From SABY01 sp964612515 (GTDB lineage Bacteria; Bacteroidota; Bacteroidia; Bacteroidales; 4484-276): a DNA stretch of 64,000 bases. The DNA is taken from positions 8,058 through 72,057 of the forward strand of contig CAZTCX010000002.1 in assembly GCA_964612515.1 (NCBI GenBank), read 5' to 3'. Positions 54,862 to 63,978 of this stretch are shown here, in pieces. How positions within the stretch are numbered: the stretch's first letter is position 1; each line of letters opens with the position of its first letter. Under the pieces are notes generated by a model. The model did not search any database and had not been told where the DNA came from. It worked only from the letters and a program-made list of their open reading frames with translations. The position numbers were made by a program, and so were the translations under genes.

Positions 54862-56043
54862 CTAATAGGCATGCGATTCGCCGTCGAATTCCTGTGCTGT
54901 TATTTTTTTGTTATTGATGGCGCGCCAGGCAATTACGATATAAGCCAGTACAAATGGCACCATCAGCGACACGTAGCTCATGGCGGTGAGCGTAAAATGG
55001 CTGGAGGAGCTGTTCATAATCGTAAGTGAACTGTTCAGATCGTAAGTTGAAGGGTAGTAAGCTGTATTATTGAATCCTGCAACTAGGAATAAGGCGAAAA
55101 CGGTGAGTACCGTTCCAGCCCCAGCCATCCAGATGCCTTTGGAACACTTTCCTATTATTGTCCCGATTAACCCCCACAACACCGCCAGCACGCCCACCAG
55201 GAAAAGGATAAGCACCACAGGCATTGCCAGGAAGTTGTGCAGATATTTATAAGGCTCCATTTTCACTGTCCAGAACAGCGGGTCAACACCGGTTTGCGGA
55301 ACTACCGCAAATCCATTGCTGGTAAGCAAAAGCCCTGTAAATAGGAGGAAGAAAACCACGAATGGAATGCCATTGATGATGAGCTGGCGGCGCACGCGAT
55401 CGTTGATGGCTTTTTCGTCGATGTCGTTATCGAGATAAAGAATGCCCAACACGCGCGCCAGAAAAAATACTGCAAATCCCAAAGAAAGGTTTTGAATATT
55501 AAGAGCGGCCTCTAATCCGTGTGCGGGTCCTTGCCATGATGATATGGTGGTGGAGCCAGTGCCGAAAATATTGGTAAGATTCAGTTTGTCAACCGAAAAC
55601 GCGCTACCGGTAAAAAAAGTAGCTACAGCCACACCAATGAGAATGGTTCCAATGGCTCCATTGGCAAACAGGAATGCTTCGTAGGTTTTTTGTCCTAAAA
55701 AGTTATTGGGTTTGGTGCGATATTCATAAGCGATGGCCTGCACGATAAAGGCAAACAGGATGATCATCCACACCCAGTAAGCGCCCCCGAAACTCGTGGA
55801 ATAAAACAGCGGGAAGCTGGCAAAAAAGGCACCGCCAAAGGTTACCAATGTGGTAAAGGTAAATTCCCATTTACGCCCCAGCGAGTTGACGATCATCTTA
55901 CGTTCCGTGTCGGTTTTGCCCAGTCTGTAGATGAGCGTTTGGCCACCTTGCACAAAAAATAAAAATACCAGCAGGCTGCCCAGCAACGATATGATGATCC
56001 ACCAATATTGCTGCAATGTTAGTAATGATAGTGTTTCAAACAT
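54862..56043 (-). CDS. cydB: Cytochrome bd ubiquinol oxidase subunit II
   Basis: 393 residues with nine predicted membrane helices. FVQGGQTLIYRLGKTDTERKM after helix 1, KWEFTFTTLVTFGGAFFASFP and the helix III-IV region EYRTKPN are family marks; the usual GxxxE-type start is QQYWWIIISLLG. CydB supports the heme-bearing CydA and shapes the oxygen or proton path. It starts one base after the cydA stop. Confidence 0.93.
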   Translation of the reverse strand: MFETLSLLTLQQYWWIIISLLGSLLVFLFFVQGGQTLIYRLGKTDTERKMIVNSLGRKWEFTFTTLVTFGGAFFASFPLFYSTSFGGAYWVWMIILFAFIVQAIAYEYRTKPNNFLGQKTYEAFLFANGAIGTILIGVAVATFFTGSAFSVDKLNLTNIFGTGSTTISSWQGPAHGLEAALNIQNLSLGFAVFFLARVLGILYLDNDIDEKAINDRVRRQLIINGIPFVVFFLLFTGLLLTSNGFAVVPQTGVDPLFWTVKMEPYKYLHNFLAMPVVLILFLVGVLAVLWGLIGTIIGKCSKGIWMAGAGTVLTVFALFLVAGFNNTAYYPSTYDLNSSLTIMNSSSSHFTLTAMSYVSLMVPFVLAYIVIAWRAINNKKITAQEFDGESHAY

Positions 56044-56044
56044 G

Positions 56045-57635
56045 TTAGTGTCCTCCTGTCATTCCTTTTTTTATTTGAGTAATCATAATTTTTATTTCGG
56101 CGATAAAGAGTGTAGTGAAGGTGATGGCAAAAAGCCAGAATGTGACCTGCACTGTGCTGGAGTCGAGCGANNNNNNNNNNCACGGCGGCCAGCGTGGGCA
56201 TCAAGTCCTGGATTACCCAGGGCTGGCGACCCAATTCTGCCAGCACCCAGCCGGCCTGGCTTGCGATGTAAACCAGCGGAATGGTCCAGATGGCAATATA
56301 AAGTAGCCAGCGCATTTTTTCGAGCTGGTTGCGTAATACAAAGATTAGCATGACAACGAACAGCGCCAGAAAATGCCCGGAGAGAATCACCATGAGATGG
56401 AACGAATAAAACGCGAGCGGCACGTTGGGGACAAGCCCTGCAAGGTTGTTGTCATTATAATATCCATAACCAAAATAGCGGAATGTGCTCTCCACCCATT
56501 CGGGGTCTTCGAAGTGCGCACCATATTCTTCTATCTTTTCGGTATCGCCGGCAGTCATGGCTTCTTTGTAGATTTTGAGTGTGGTAATGGCCTCTTTTCC
56601 ACGCGCTATCTTTTCGATGAAAGAAGGCGTCACCTCACCGGTTCGTGGATTCTGGTAGCCATTTATCAAATCTTTAATGCCGGGGATATATGCGTTCGGA
56701 TCGAGAAAAGTCATGTAGGAAAGCATGTTGGGGATTTCTATTTTAAAAGCAAAATCGCCATGCTGCAAATCTCCTCCCGGTGAGGCGGGTTGCTGCTTTT
56801 CGAGAAAACCTATTGCGATAAGCGGCACATTGGTGCGTCCATCGACCAGTGCTTCCATTGCAGCGAATTTCATGGGCTGTACATGGGCTATTTCACGCGC
56901 CGATTCGTCGCCGGTGAATATTAGAAACACCGAACTTACTATGCCGAACACCGTAGCTACCACAATACTTTGTTTGGCGAAAACGGTATCCCGCTTCTTC
57001 AGCAGAAACCAGGCTGCGATGCCCACCACAAATATCGCGGCCAGAACGTAGCCGGAGGCAATGGTGTGCAGAAATTTATTGATGGCGGTTGGTGAAAAAA
57101 GTATTGCCCAGAAGTCCACCATCTCATTTCGCGCCGTGTCAGGATTAAAAGCCATGCCCACCGGATTTTGCATCCAGGCATTGGCCACCAGAATCCATAA
57201 AGCCGAAAGGTTGGCGCCGATGGCTACCAGCCAGGTGGAGACCAGATGAAAACGTTTGCTCACCTTGTTCCATCCAAAAAACATCACGGCAATGAAAGTC
57301 GATTCCAGAAAGAAAGCCATGATGCCTTCGATGGCCAGTGGCGCGCCAAAGATGTCGCCGACAAACCACGAGTAGTTGCTCCAGTTGGTACCAAATTGAA
57401 ATTCCAGAATGATTCCCGTGGCGATGCCGATGGCAAAGTTGATCCCGAAAAGTTTGCCCCAGAATTTGGTGATGGTTTTCCACTTTTCGATTCCGGTGCG
57501 CACATAGATGGTCTCCATGATGGCAATAATAAAGGCAAGCCCGAGCGTCAGCGGCACAAATATCCAGTGAAACATCGCCGTGAGCGCAAATTGCCCTCGT
57601 GACCAATCGATGAGGGATAAGTCAAAATTTTCCAT
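56045..57635 (-). CDS. cydA: Cytochrome bd ubiquinol oxidase subunit I, interrupted by an assembly gap
   Basis: About 530 residues. His23 in MFHWIFVPLTLG and later KFLHTIASGYVLA are heme-ligand contexts, GRQPWVIQDLMPTLAAV precedes the last helix. The oxidase reduces O2 to water with quinol at low oxygen. A run of 10 N (56171-56180) breaks the frame: read straight through, the C-terminus is nonsense to a stop at 56019. Read in the next frame after the gap it is SLDSSTVQVTFWLFAITFTT, then LFIAEIKIMITQIKKGMTGG and His, ending at TAA 56047-56045. That is a proper CydA end, so the true gap is a multiple of 3, probably 0-3 bases. Follows DUF4492. Confidence 0.93.
56171..56180. other. Assembly gap (10 N) inside cydA
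   Basis: Ten unknown bases between AAV and SLD of CydA. Ten is not a multiple of three and causes an artificial frameshift. Confidence 0.95.
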
Positions 57636-57690
57636 TTTCTTTTGATTTTGTTTTTGCGTGTTTTTGTAAAAAGAATCTGTGTACTATTAT

Positions 57691-57915
57691 TTACTCGATG
57701 TCGGTGAGGCGTTCAATTACATAGTTGCTTCGGTCGGCATCCGTCTTGAAGTTGGTTTTGAGAAAGTCGGGAAAGAAAAATAGTTTCAGTATGGCAAACA
57801 TGATGAATAGCTTGATAATGATGATCAGCCACAACTGCCGTCCCCACGTCATCGAGGCAAAGCCGTTGTAGTAAAAGCGCCATATCCTGCTCACGATGTT
57901 TCTTTTGGTGTGCAT
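57691..57915 (-). CDS. DUF4492 small membrane protein of the cyd operon
   Basis: 74 residues: basic N-terminus MHTKRNIVSRIWRFYYNGFA, one membrane helix (about 28-48, LWLIIIIKLFIMFAILKLFFF), then a soluble tail ending SNYVIERLTDIE. This matches DUF4492, which I know as a gene usually placed before cydA in Bacteroidota. It begins the operon DUF4492-cydA-cydB-small peptide. A role in assembling or stabilising the oxidase is plausible but not shown. Confidence 0.85.
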   Translation of the reverse strand: MHTKRNIVSRIWRFYYNGFASMTWGRQLWLIIIIKLFIMFAILKLFFFPDFLKTNFKTDADRSNYVIERLTDIE

Positions 57916-58074
57916 AATGAATTTAAAATTCCAGGTTCCAAGTAATCAAACTCCAAATAAAATCCAAAATTTAAAACCCAAAAAAGCAAACTGCCACGCG
58001 CGTTTCGAACTTGTTTTTTGGATTTTATTTGTTATTTGAATTTTGCTATTTGGAATTTATTTGTCATTCGGAAA
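57916..58074. repeat. A-rich aattccaaa-type spacer
   Basis: The stretch between the DUF4492 and HMA genes alternates aaattccaggttccaag, aaaatccaaaatttaaaac and similar with its inverse (tttggattttatttg, atttggaatttattt), so it could fold on itself. The same wording occurs after valS and near 9945-10010. Confidence 0.5.
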
Positions 58075-58428
58075 CTAATTACCTTCCTTTTCCACCACCA
58101 CAAAATCTTCGGCTGTGTAACCTTTGGCATTGATGGCTTCCTGCATTTGCGCAAAGCTCACCAGTGTAGTATCAAAAGATACGATAGCTACCGAGTCGGT
58201 GGCGGAGGCTTCCACCTCTTGTACGCCAGGCAGCTCAGCCACGGCGGCTTTTACTGTTCGCTCGCATCCTCCGCAAGTCATGCCCGTAACGGTGATGCGG
58301 ATGGTTTCGATGGCTTCGGGATTGATGGCAGTGGCAGCCGCTTCGTCGCTGCCAGTGCGCTTTTCGGTGGAGGTGCCGCAGGCTGCTATCAGCAGCACTG
58401 CCAGGAAAATAAGATAGATTTTCTTCAT
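58075..58428 (-). CDS. Lipoprotein with heavy-metal-associated domain
   Basis: 117 residues. A lipoprotein signal ends in LLIAAC (Cys17), a short Ser/Ala-rich linker follows, then an HMA ferredoxin-like domain (about 42-110) with the copper/mercury-binding GMTCGGCERTV, and GVQEVEASATDSVAIVSFD. Membrane-anchored single HMA proteins resemble MerP or copper chaperones outside the cytoplasm. No P-type ATPase gene is adjacent, so the metal (most likely Cu+) and partner are unknown. Confidence 0.88.
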   Translation of the reverse strand: MKKIYLIFLAVLLIAACGTSTEKRTGSDEAAATAINPEAIETIRITVTGMTCGGCERTVKAAVAELPGVQEVEASATDSVAIVSFDTTLVSFAQMQEAINAKGYTAEDFVVVEKEGN

Positions 58429-58689
58429 AAAAGTTATTGTTTAAAGTCCATAAATGGAGTTTGTTTTGGGTGCTAAATGTAGAACTATTTCCGGCACGCC
58501 GATGGGATTTTTACAAAAAGGCTATAGCGGAAAATGGATTTTAGACCTGGCTGGGTTCAAAATCATTTCATTCACATGGTTTTACGCCTTATTTATAAAG
58601 GATTACAAATTAGCAAAATGAGACGGGATTTTTTCTAATGCTCATTTTTATTAATAAAAAAACAGAAATGCATTACTCAGAGATTAACT

Positions 58690-58900
58690 AAGGATTCAAC
58701 CCGAAAGAGCTCTCTTTCGTGGCATAACGTAAAAGCTCAAGTGGAGCAAGGAGTTTGGAAAACACTTTGGTTGCCCCACAGGAGAGCTCCCATTTCCTTC
58801 AGGGAGGGGTCGAGGGTAAGGTCTAAAAAGCGAAGTGCGTCTGTTGCGATCTGCCACCTCCGTGGGACATATTGTCAGCCTCCGGGTGGTGGCACAGCCT
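58690..58900. repeat. Hairpin-rich leader upstream of htpG
   Basis: Between the HMA gene and htpG (58429-58938) I find a perfect 8-base stem cgaaagag/ctctttcg (58702-58709, 58712-58719), a gga-rich stretch cccatttccttcagggaggg (58789-58808), and a 7-base stem tgccacc/ggtggca (58852-58858, 58888-58894). An open frame runs through on the plus strand into htpG but has no family-like sequence. The rest of the spacer is AT-rich. Confidence 0.5.
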
Positions 58901-58938
58901 TTGATTTGCGCCAACGAAAATTAGTAATTCTGAAAATT

Positions 58939-60852
58939 ATGAAAGAGATACAAAAAGGGAAAATCAACGTGCAAACGGAGAATATTTTTCCGATCATCAA
59001 AAAGTTTCTTTATTCTGACCACGAAATATTCCTGCGTGAGCTAATCTCCAACGCCGTGGATGCCACCCAAAAACTCAAGACTCTGGCCAGCACCGGCCAT
59101 TACAAAGATGAGTTGGGCGATCTGACCATTCATGTGGAGGTGGATAAAAAGAAGAAAACACTCACCATCCGCGACCGCGGCATTGGTATGACTGCCGAAG
59201 AGGTGGATAAATACATCAACCAAATCGCTTTTTCGAGTGCCGAGGAGTTTGTAAAAAAATTCAAGACAAAATCAGAAGCGGAACAAAATGCCATCATCGG
59301 CCATTTTGGGCTTGGATTTTATTCTGCATTTATGGTGTCTGATCAGGTAGAACTTATTACCAAAACCTATAAAAAAGGTGGTGCCACCAAACCGGTAAAA
59401 TGGGTGTGCGACGGCAGTCCGGATTATGAAATGATCGAAGCCGACAAGAAGGACCGCGGCACAGAGGTGGTTTTACACATTAGCGACGACGAAAAGGAAT
59501 TTCTGGAAGAGTACAAAATCCGCGAACTGCTCAAAAAATATTGCCGCTTCCTGCCGGTGCCCATCCAGTTTGGAACTCGCAAAGAACAGGTTTTGGTAGA
59601 AGGTGAAAAAGATAAAGATGGCAACGACAAATATGAAGAGGTAGAAAAGCCCGACATCATCAACAACACCAACCCGTTGTGGAAACGTAAGCCCACCGAC
59701 CTCAGCGACGAAGATTACAAACATTTCTACCGCGAACTCTATCCCATGAACTGGGAGGAGCCGCTTTTCCATATTCATCTCAATGTGGATTATCCCTTCA
59801 ACCTTACCGGGATATTGTATTTCCCCAAGGTGAAGAAAAATCTGGAGATCCAACGGGATAAAATTCAGCTTTATGCCAATCAGGTTTTCGTCACCGATTC
59901 GGTGGAAGGCATTGTGCCCGACTTCCTGACGCTGATGCATGGCGTGATCGATTCGCCCGACATCCCGCTCAACGTGTCGCGGAGTTATTTGCAAAGTGAT
60001 CGCCGCGTAAAACAAATCTCCAACCACATCAGTAAAAAAGTGGCCGACAAGCTGGATGAGATTTTTAAAAACGACCGCCCACAATTCGAGAAGAAATGGG
60101 ACGACATCAAAGTCTTCATTTATTATGGTATGATCTCCGACGAGAAATTTTACGAGCGTGCGCGTAATTTTGTTTTGGTGAAAAATACCGAAGGAGAGGC
60201 TTTTACGCTCGACGAATTCCGCGAAAAGATCAAAGAAAGTCAGAAGGACAAAGACAATAAAGTGGTGTATCTCTATGCCACCGATGCCGACGAACAACAC
60301 AGCTACATTCAAACAGCCCGCGACCGGGGCTATCAGGTGCTGCTCATGGATGGCGTGCTCGACAATCATTTCATCAATACCATCGAACAAAAACTCGACG
60401 ATACCATTTTTGCACGCGTCGATGCCGACACCATTGAAAATCTGATAAAAAAGAACGACGACAAACTGCCATCCAAACTCGACGACAAACAGAAAGAATT
60501 CATCAAGCCGGTTTTTGAAGAGTCTGTTGACAAATCAAAATTCACGGTGATGTTCGATAACCTGAGCGAGCAAGACCTGCCAGTGCTCATCACACAGCCC
60601 GAATTTATGCGCCGCATGAAAGACATGTCGGCACTGGGCGGTGGCATGATGGGAATGGGAGGCCTGCCTGATAGCTACAACCTCATCGTCAATACCAACC
60701 ATCCGCTCATTACCAAACTTGCCAGCGAAACCGACGAGACGTTACGCAAGCAGTTGGCAAAGCAGTTGACCGATATTGCATTGCTTTCGCAAAACCTCCT
60801 TCGCGGCGAAGAGCTTACCCGCTTTATCCGCCGTAGTGTCGAAATTTTATAA
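58939..60852 (+). CDS. htpG: Molecular chaperone HtpG (Hsp90)
   Basis: 637 residues from ATG 58939; the frame is open 66 codons further upstream, but that part is unlike HtpG, and GKINVQTENIFPIIKKFLYS is the normal N-terminus. GHKL ATPase marks: ELISNAVDATQKL, IRDRGIGMTAEEV, GHFGLGFYSAFMV, and GTEVVLHI. The middle domain carries NVSRSYLQSD. No C-terminal MEEVD, as in bacteria. ATP-driven folding chaperone in the cytosol, commonly stress-induced. Terminator at 60877. Confidence 0.96.
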   Translation: MKEIQKGKINVQTENIFPIIKKFLYSDHEIFLRELISNAVDATQKLKTLASTGHYKDELGDLTIHVEVDKKKKTLTIRDRGIGMTAEEVDKYINQIAFSSAEEFVKKFKTKSEAEQNAIIGHFGLGFYSAFMVSDQVELITKTYKKGGATKPVKWVCDGSPDYEMIEADKKDRGTEVVLHISDDEKEFLEEYKIRELLKKYCRFLPVPIQFGTRKEQVLVEGEKDKDGNDKYEEVEKPDIINNTNPLWKRKPTDLSDEDYKHFYRELYPMNWEEPLFHIHLNVDYPFNLTGILYFPKVKKNLEIQRDKIQLYANQVFVTDSVEGIVPDFLTLMHGVIDSPDIPLNVSRSYLQSDRRVKQISNHISKKVADKLDEIFKNDRPQFEKKWDDIKVFIYYGMISDEKFYERARNFVLVKNTEGEAFTLDEFREKIKESQKDKDNKVVYLYATDADEQHSYIQTARDRGYQVLLMDGVLDNHFINTIEQKLDDTIFARVDADTIENLIKKNDDKLPSKLDDKQKEFIKPVFEESVDKSKFTVMFDNLSEQDLPVLITQPEFMRRMKDMSALGGGMMGMGGLPDSYNLIVNTNHPLITKLASETDETLRKQLAKQLTDIALLSQNLLRGEELTRFIRRSVEIL

Positions 60853-60876
60853 TTCATTTTAATAAATAAATATTCC

Positions 60877-60918
60877 AAAAGGGCGTTACCATCTAATTGT
60901 CGGTAACGCCTTTTTTTT
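60877..60918 (+). terminator. Terminator after htpG
   Basis: Stem aaaagggcgttacc (60877-60890) pairs with ggtaacgcctttt (60902-60914) followed by T to 60918. It begins 24 bases after the stop. Confidence 0.85.
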
Positions 60919-60960
60919 GCAGATCGATGGTGATAATGAAGGATTAAAAAAACAGATGTT

Positions 60961-61422
60961 ATGATTAAATCCCACCTTATTGATTCTCAGATTGAAACGC
61001 TCATACTAAATGAGCAGGATTTGGAAGATATCAAACAAGCCGTGCTCAATGCCGAGCTCGACACCTCCGGTGAAATATTGGTACATGTAGAAGATGTTTG
61101 CAGTGGCGATGTGATGGATCGTGCCAATGAAGTCTTTCACGAAAAAGTGGTATACAAAACCGCAAACCGTAATGGAGTACTTTTTTATCTTGCGACACGC
61201 AACCGGAAATTTGCCGTAATCAGTGATAAAGGAATTACCCTGGCTACTTCGCCCATGTTCTGGGAGGCGCTAAAGCTGGAGATGCTCGACTATTTCCGCG
61301 AAAACCGCTTTACCGACGGCCTCATCCACGGCATCGGCCGCACCGGTCAATACCTCAAAGGCTTTTTCCCATACCAACATAATGACGTCAACGAGCTGCC
61401 CGACGAAGTATCGATAGGGTAG
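60961..61422 (+). CDS. TPM-domain protein
   Basis: 153 residues, no signal peptide. The TPM (TLP18.3/Psb32/MOLO-1) fold is indicated by LDTSGEILVHVEDVC, FYLATRNRKFAVISDKGI and FTDGLIHGIGRTGQYL. This stand-alone version lacks membrane segments seen in many relatives. Function is unsettled (phosphatase activity has been proposed for plant members). It converges on trkA with 12 bases between the stops. Confidence 0.85.
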   Translation: MIKSHLIDSQIETLILNEQDLEDIKQAVLNAELDTSGEILVHVEDVCSGDVMDRANEVFHEKVVYKTANRNGVLFYLATRNRKFAVISDKGITLATSPMFWEALKLEMLDYFRENRFTDGLIHGIGRTGQYLKGFFPYQHNDVNELPDEVSIG

Positions 61423-61434
61423 GAGGAGGCAAGG

Positions 61435-62121
61435 TTATTCTTCCTGCAGCATCTTTTTGATGTCGCCCATCCGGCCATACAAAATCACCAGATCACCTTC
61501 TTTTATCACCGTTTTGGCATTAGCCATAGCTTGCATCTTTCGGATTCTTTTCGTGATGCCGAGTGGGTTTTTAGCCTCTTGCTCGTCCACAACATTTAAA
61601 ACGATGATATTGTATTTTATAGGGAAATTAAGCTCTTCGAGCGGTTTGCCAAGAAAAGGTTTCGGCAGCCTGGCCTCTACGATATAGTGGTCGTCAGTAA
61701 GTTCAAAGGAATCGACGATGCCTTTCACGTTGAGTTTTTTTGCCCAGCGGTCGGCGGTTTCCTCTTCGGGACGCACAATCTCGGTGACGCCCATGGCTTC
61801 AAGCACAGTTTGTTGCAGTGGTGTTACGGCGCGGCTGATGAGCCGTTTTACGTTGAATTGTTTCATCACCGCTGTGGCCATTATGTTGGCGCCGGCATCT
61901 TCACCAATGGCTATCACCACGATGTCGGTATCTTTGAGCGGCAGATTGGAGGCCGCCTGCGCGTCGGAGGCATCCAGACAAACGGTATGTGCTATTTTGT
62001 CTTTGAGCAGCTCCACTTTGCTCATAACTTTGTCCACGCCAATTACTTCGTGGCCGGCTTCTGTAAGCTTCTCTGCCAACGAAGATCCAAAAATCCCAAG
62101 TCCGATAATGATGTATTTCAT
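61435..62121 (-). CDS. trkA: Potassium uptake regulatory subunit TrkA/KtrA
   Basis: 228 residues, cytosolic. Rossmann RCK_N with GLGIFGSSLAEKL (GxGxxG) and GVDKVMSKVELL for NAD/ATP, then DTDIVVIAIGED, and a C-terminal RCK_C domain (PKPFLGKPLEELN, VIKEGDLVILYG). A single RCK unit, so the KtrA-like form that makes an octameric ring. It lies 2 bases after trkH, on the same strand, one operon. Confidence 0.93.
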   Translation of the reverse strand: MKYIIIGLGIFGSSLAEKLTEAGHEVIGVDKVMSKVELLKDKIAHTVCLDASDAQAASNLPLKDTDIVVIAIGEDAGANIMATAVMKQFNVKRLISRAVTPLQQTVLEAMGVTEIVRPEEETADRWAKKLNVKGIVDSFELTDDHYIVEARLPKPFLGKPLEELNFPIKYNIIVLNVVDEQEAKNPLGITKRIRKMQAMANAKTVIKEGDLVILYGRMGDIKKMLQEE

Positions 62122-62123
62122 GA

Positions 62124-63866
62124 TTAATTTATTAAAATTCGTTCAGTAGGATAAGCATAGTTCAAATGCTTCATCCGGCGCAACATGGCCACCAGGATCA
62201 TTAGCATACTCACCCTTCCTACAAACATCGTAGCGATTATCACCAACTTGCTTGCACTGCTCAGTGCTGCTGTAATTCCCAGGCTGAGTCCCACGGTGCC
62301 ATAGGCAGATATCGTTTCAAAAACCACATCGCGAACCTTAAGTTGTGGATCAAATAAGGTGATAAGAAAAACAGCGATTCCAATATTAACAACCGAGAGG
62401 GTAATAATGGCAAAGGCCCGATGTACGGAGTTAGCATCAATTTGTTTTTTGAAAACTTCTATGCGGCTGCGGTTGCGCGCCAGGTTGTAAATATTGAGGA
62501 ATGCCAGCGCCAGCGTACTTGTTTTTATACCACCGCCGGTTGAGGAAGGCGACGCTCCAATAAACATCAGAAACATCACAACCAGGATAGTCGAAAAACT
62601 GAGCGCGCCGGTATCCACGGTATTAAAGCCGGCTGTTCGGGGTGTGGCACTGCCGAAAAAGGATGTCACCAGCTTTCCCCACAGGCTGTAGCCGGCAATT
62701 GTATTATTGTATTCCAAAATAAAAAATGATACCATTCCCAATGCAAGCAGAATGATGGTAGTAATTACAACGATGCGAGTATTGATATTAATGATCCACG
62801 GTCTGTGCTGAGGCGGACGATTTCTTAATTTTGGCAACAGCCTGTGCACAATGAGATGTCGGACGTAGGTGTAAAAGTTAGAAAGGATAGGAAAACCAAG
62901 TCCGCCGGCAATGAGTAGAAATGCCAGGATGAGATGTAATGAGTAATTAAAACGGAATTCAGTTTCATACAAATTATTTGGAAGTGTCGAAAATCCTGCG
63001 TTGCAAAAACCTGAAATAGCATGAAATCCTGAGAAGTAAATGCGTGCTGACAGACTTTCAAAATGATGCTCGCTTACGCTAAAAAATACGAATACCGCCC
63101 CCGCCAGCTCTATTACCAAAGTGAGGAGGATAATTCTGCGCAACGTATCAAATACCTCGGCAATCTTATCGGAACTGGCCATGTCCTTAATCATAAGCTG
63201 ATTTTCGTAGCTGGTGCCACCTTTAAAAAAGTAACTGAAATAACTTGTAAATGTCATGATACCAATGCCGCCCAATTGTATCAATAGCAAAATGATACTT
63301 TGTCCGAACAGGGTAAAATAGCTTCCCGTATCCACCACGATGAGGCCGGTAACGCATACCGCACTGGTAGAGGTAAATAGCGCGTCGATGATGGAAATGC
63401 CGCTGTGCGTGGCATTGGGCAGGGTAAGTAAAATGGTTCCGAGAGCGATGATTATCAGAAAGCTGCCCACAAAAAGTTGTGCCGGATTTATGTATTGTTT
63501 GCGGTAGTTGATGCGGATGGTCGATGCTTCCCGGATAAACAGCAGCATGATGGCCAGGTAAGTCCACTGGGGCAGAAGCGCCAGTTTCAGATGGCTCCAT
63601 TCGAGAATGTCCACCACCAATACCACACAAAAAACCACCAGCATTGCATCGAAAATCCATACGGCGCGCGGCGGACGCCATTTGTTGCGGAAATAACGTA
63701 CCGCAATATTCAAAGCTCCCACCACCAATACGATCAGATAAAGCCACGCCAATGCCTCTTGATGCGAAACTGGCTTTTCATAGCCAAAGTCGTAAACAGT
63801 GGCGAACTCAGCCACCAAAATAATGGCAAGCGGGAGATATTTCAGAACTTTTAGAAAAGCGTTCAT
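62124..63866 (-). CDS. trkH: TrkH/KtrB-family potassium transporter
   Basis: 580 residues with about ten to twelve membrane helices, a longer N-terminus than KtrB. Four pore-loop signatures are visible: FTSTSAVCVTGL, FHAISGFCNAGFS, FFGSATPRTAGFN and VVFETISAYGTVGLSLG, each with the selectivity Gly. With TrkA it takes up K+. It starts the operon, has a promoter-like box 19 bases upstream, and is followed at 2 bases by trkA. Confidence 0.95.
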   Translation of the reverse strand: MNAFLKVLKYLPLAIILVAEFATVYDFGYEKPVSHQEALAWLYLIVLVVGALNIAVRYFRNKWRPPRAVWIFDAMLVVFCVVLVVDILEWSHLKLALLPQWTYLAIMLLFIREASTIRINYRKQYINPAQLFVGSFLIIIALGTILLTLPNATHSGISIIDALFTSTSAVCVTGLIVVDTGSYFTLFGQSIILLLIQLGGIGIMTFTSYFSYFFKGGTSYENQLMIKDMASSDKIAEVFDTLRRIILLTLVIELAGAVFVFFSVSEHHFESLSARIYFSGFHAISGFCNAGFSTLPNNLYETEFRFNYSLHLILAFLLIAGGLGFPILSNFYTYVRHLIVHRLLPKLRNRPPQHRPWIININTRIVVITTIILLALGMVSFFILEYNNTIAGYSLWGKLVTSFFGSATPRTAGFNTVDTGALSFSTILVVMFLMFIGASPSSTGGGIKTSTLALAFLNIYNLARNRSRIEVFKKQIDANSVHRAFAIITLSVVNIGIAVFLITLFDPQLKVRDVVFETISAYGTVGLSLGITAALSSASKLVIIATMFVGRVSMLMILVAMLRRMKHLNYAYPTERILIN

Positions 63867-63885
63867 AAGTTGATTTTCGGGCGCG

Positions 63886-63893
63886 CAAATCTA
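63886..63893 (-). promoter_or_regulatory. Predicted promoter for trkHA
   Basis: TAGATTTGC on the minus strand at 63893-63886, with TTG (63914-63912) 18 bases upstream, close to the Bacteroidota TTTG-19-TAnnTTTG consensus. 19 bases before the ATG. Confidence 0.5.
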
Positions 63894-63970
63894 TTAAAAA
63901 TCTACTGTGTTCAATGATGTAAACGCAGAGCTGCCCTATGAGGTTGATAACCCATACCAAATAATTGCGC

Positions 63971-63978
63971 TACCTTTG
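63971..63978 (+). promoter_or_regulatory. Predicted -7 element for a gene starting at the window edge
   Basis: TACCTTTGC matches TAnnTTTG, and 19 bases later the last three bases of the window (63998-64000) are ATG. A plus-strand gene, divergent from trkHA, probably starts there. Confidence 0.4.

Noticed and set aside
58741..58938. 66-codon N-terminal extension of htpG
   Set aside because: The extension is unlike any Hsp90 and contains the hairpin-rich leader; the ATG at 58939 starts the conserved domain.
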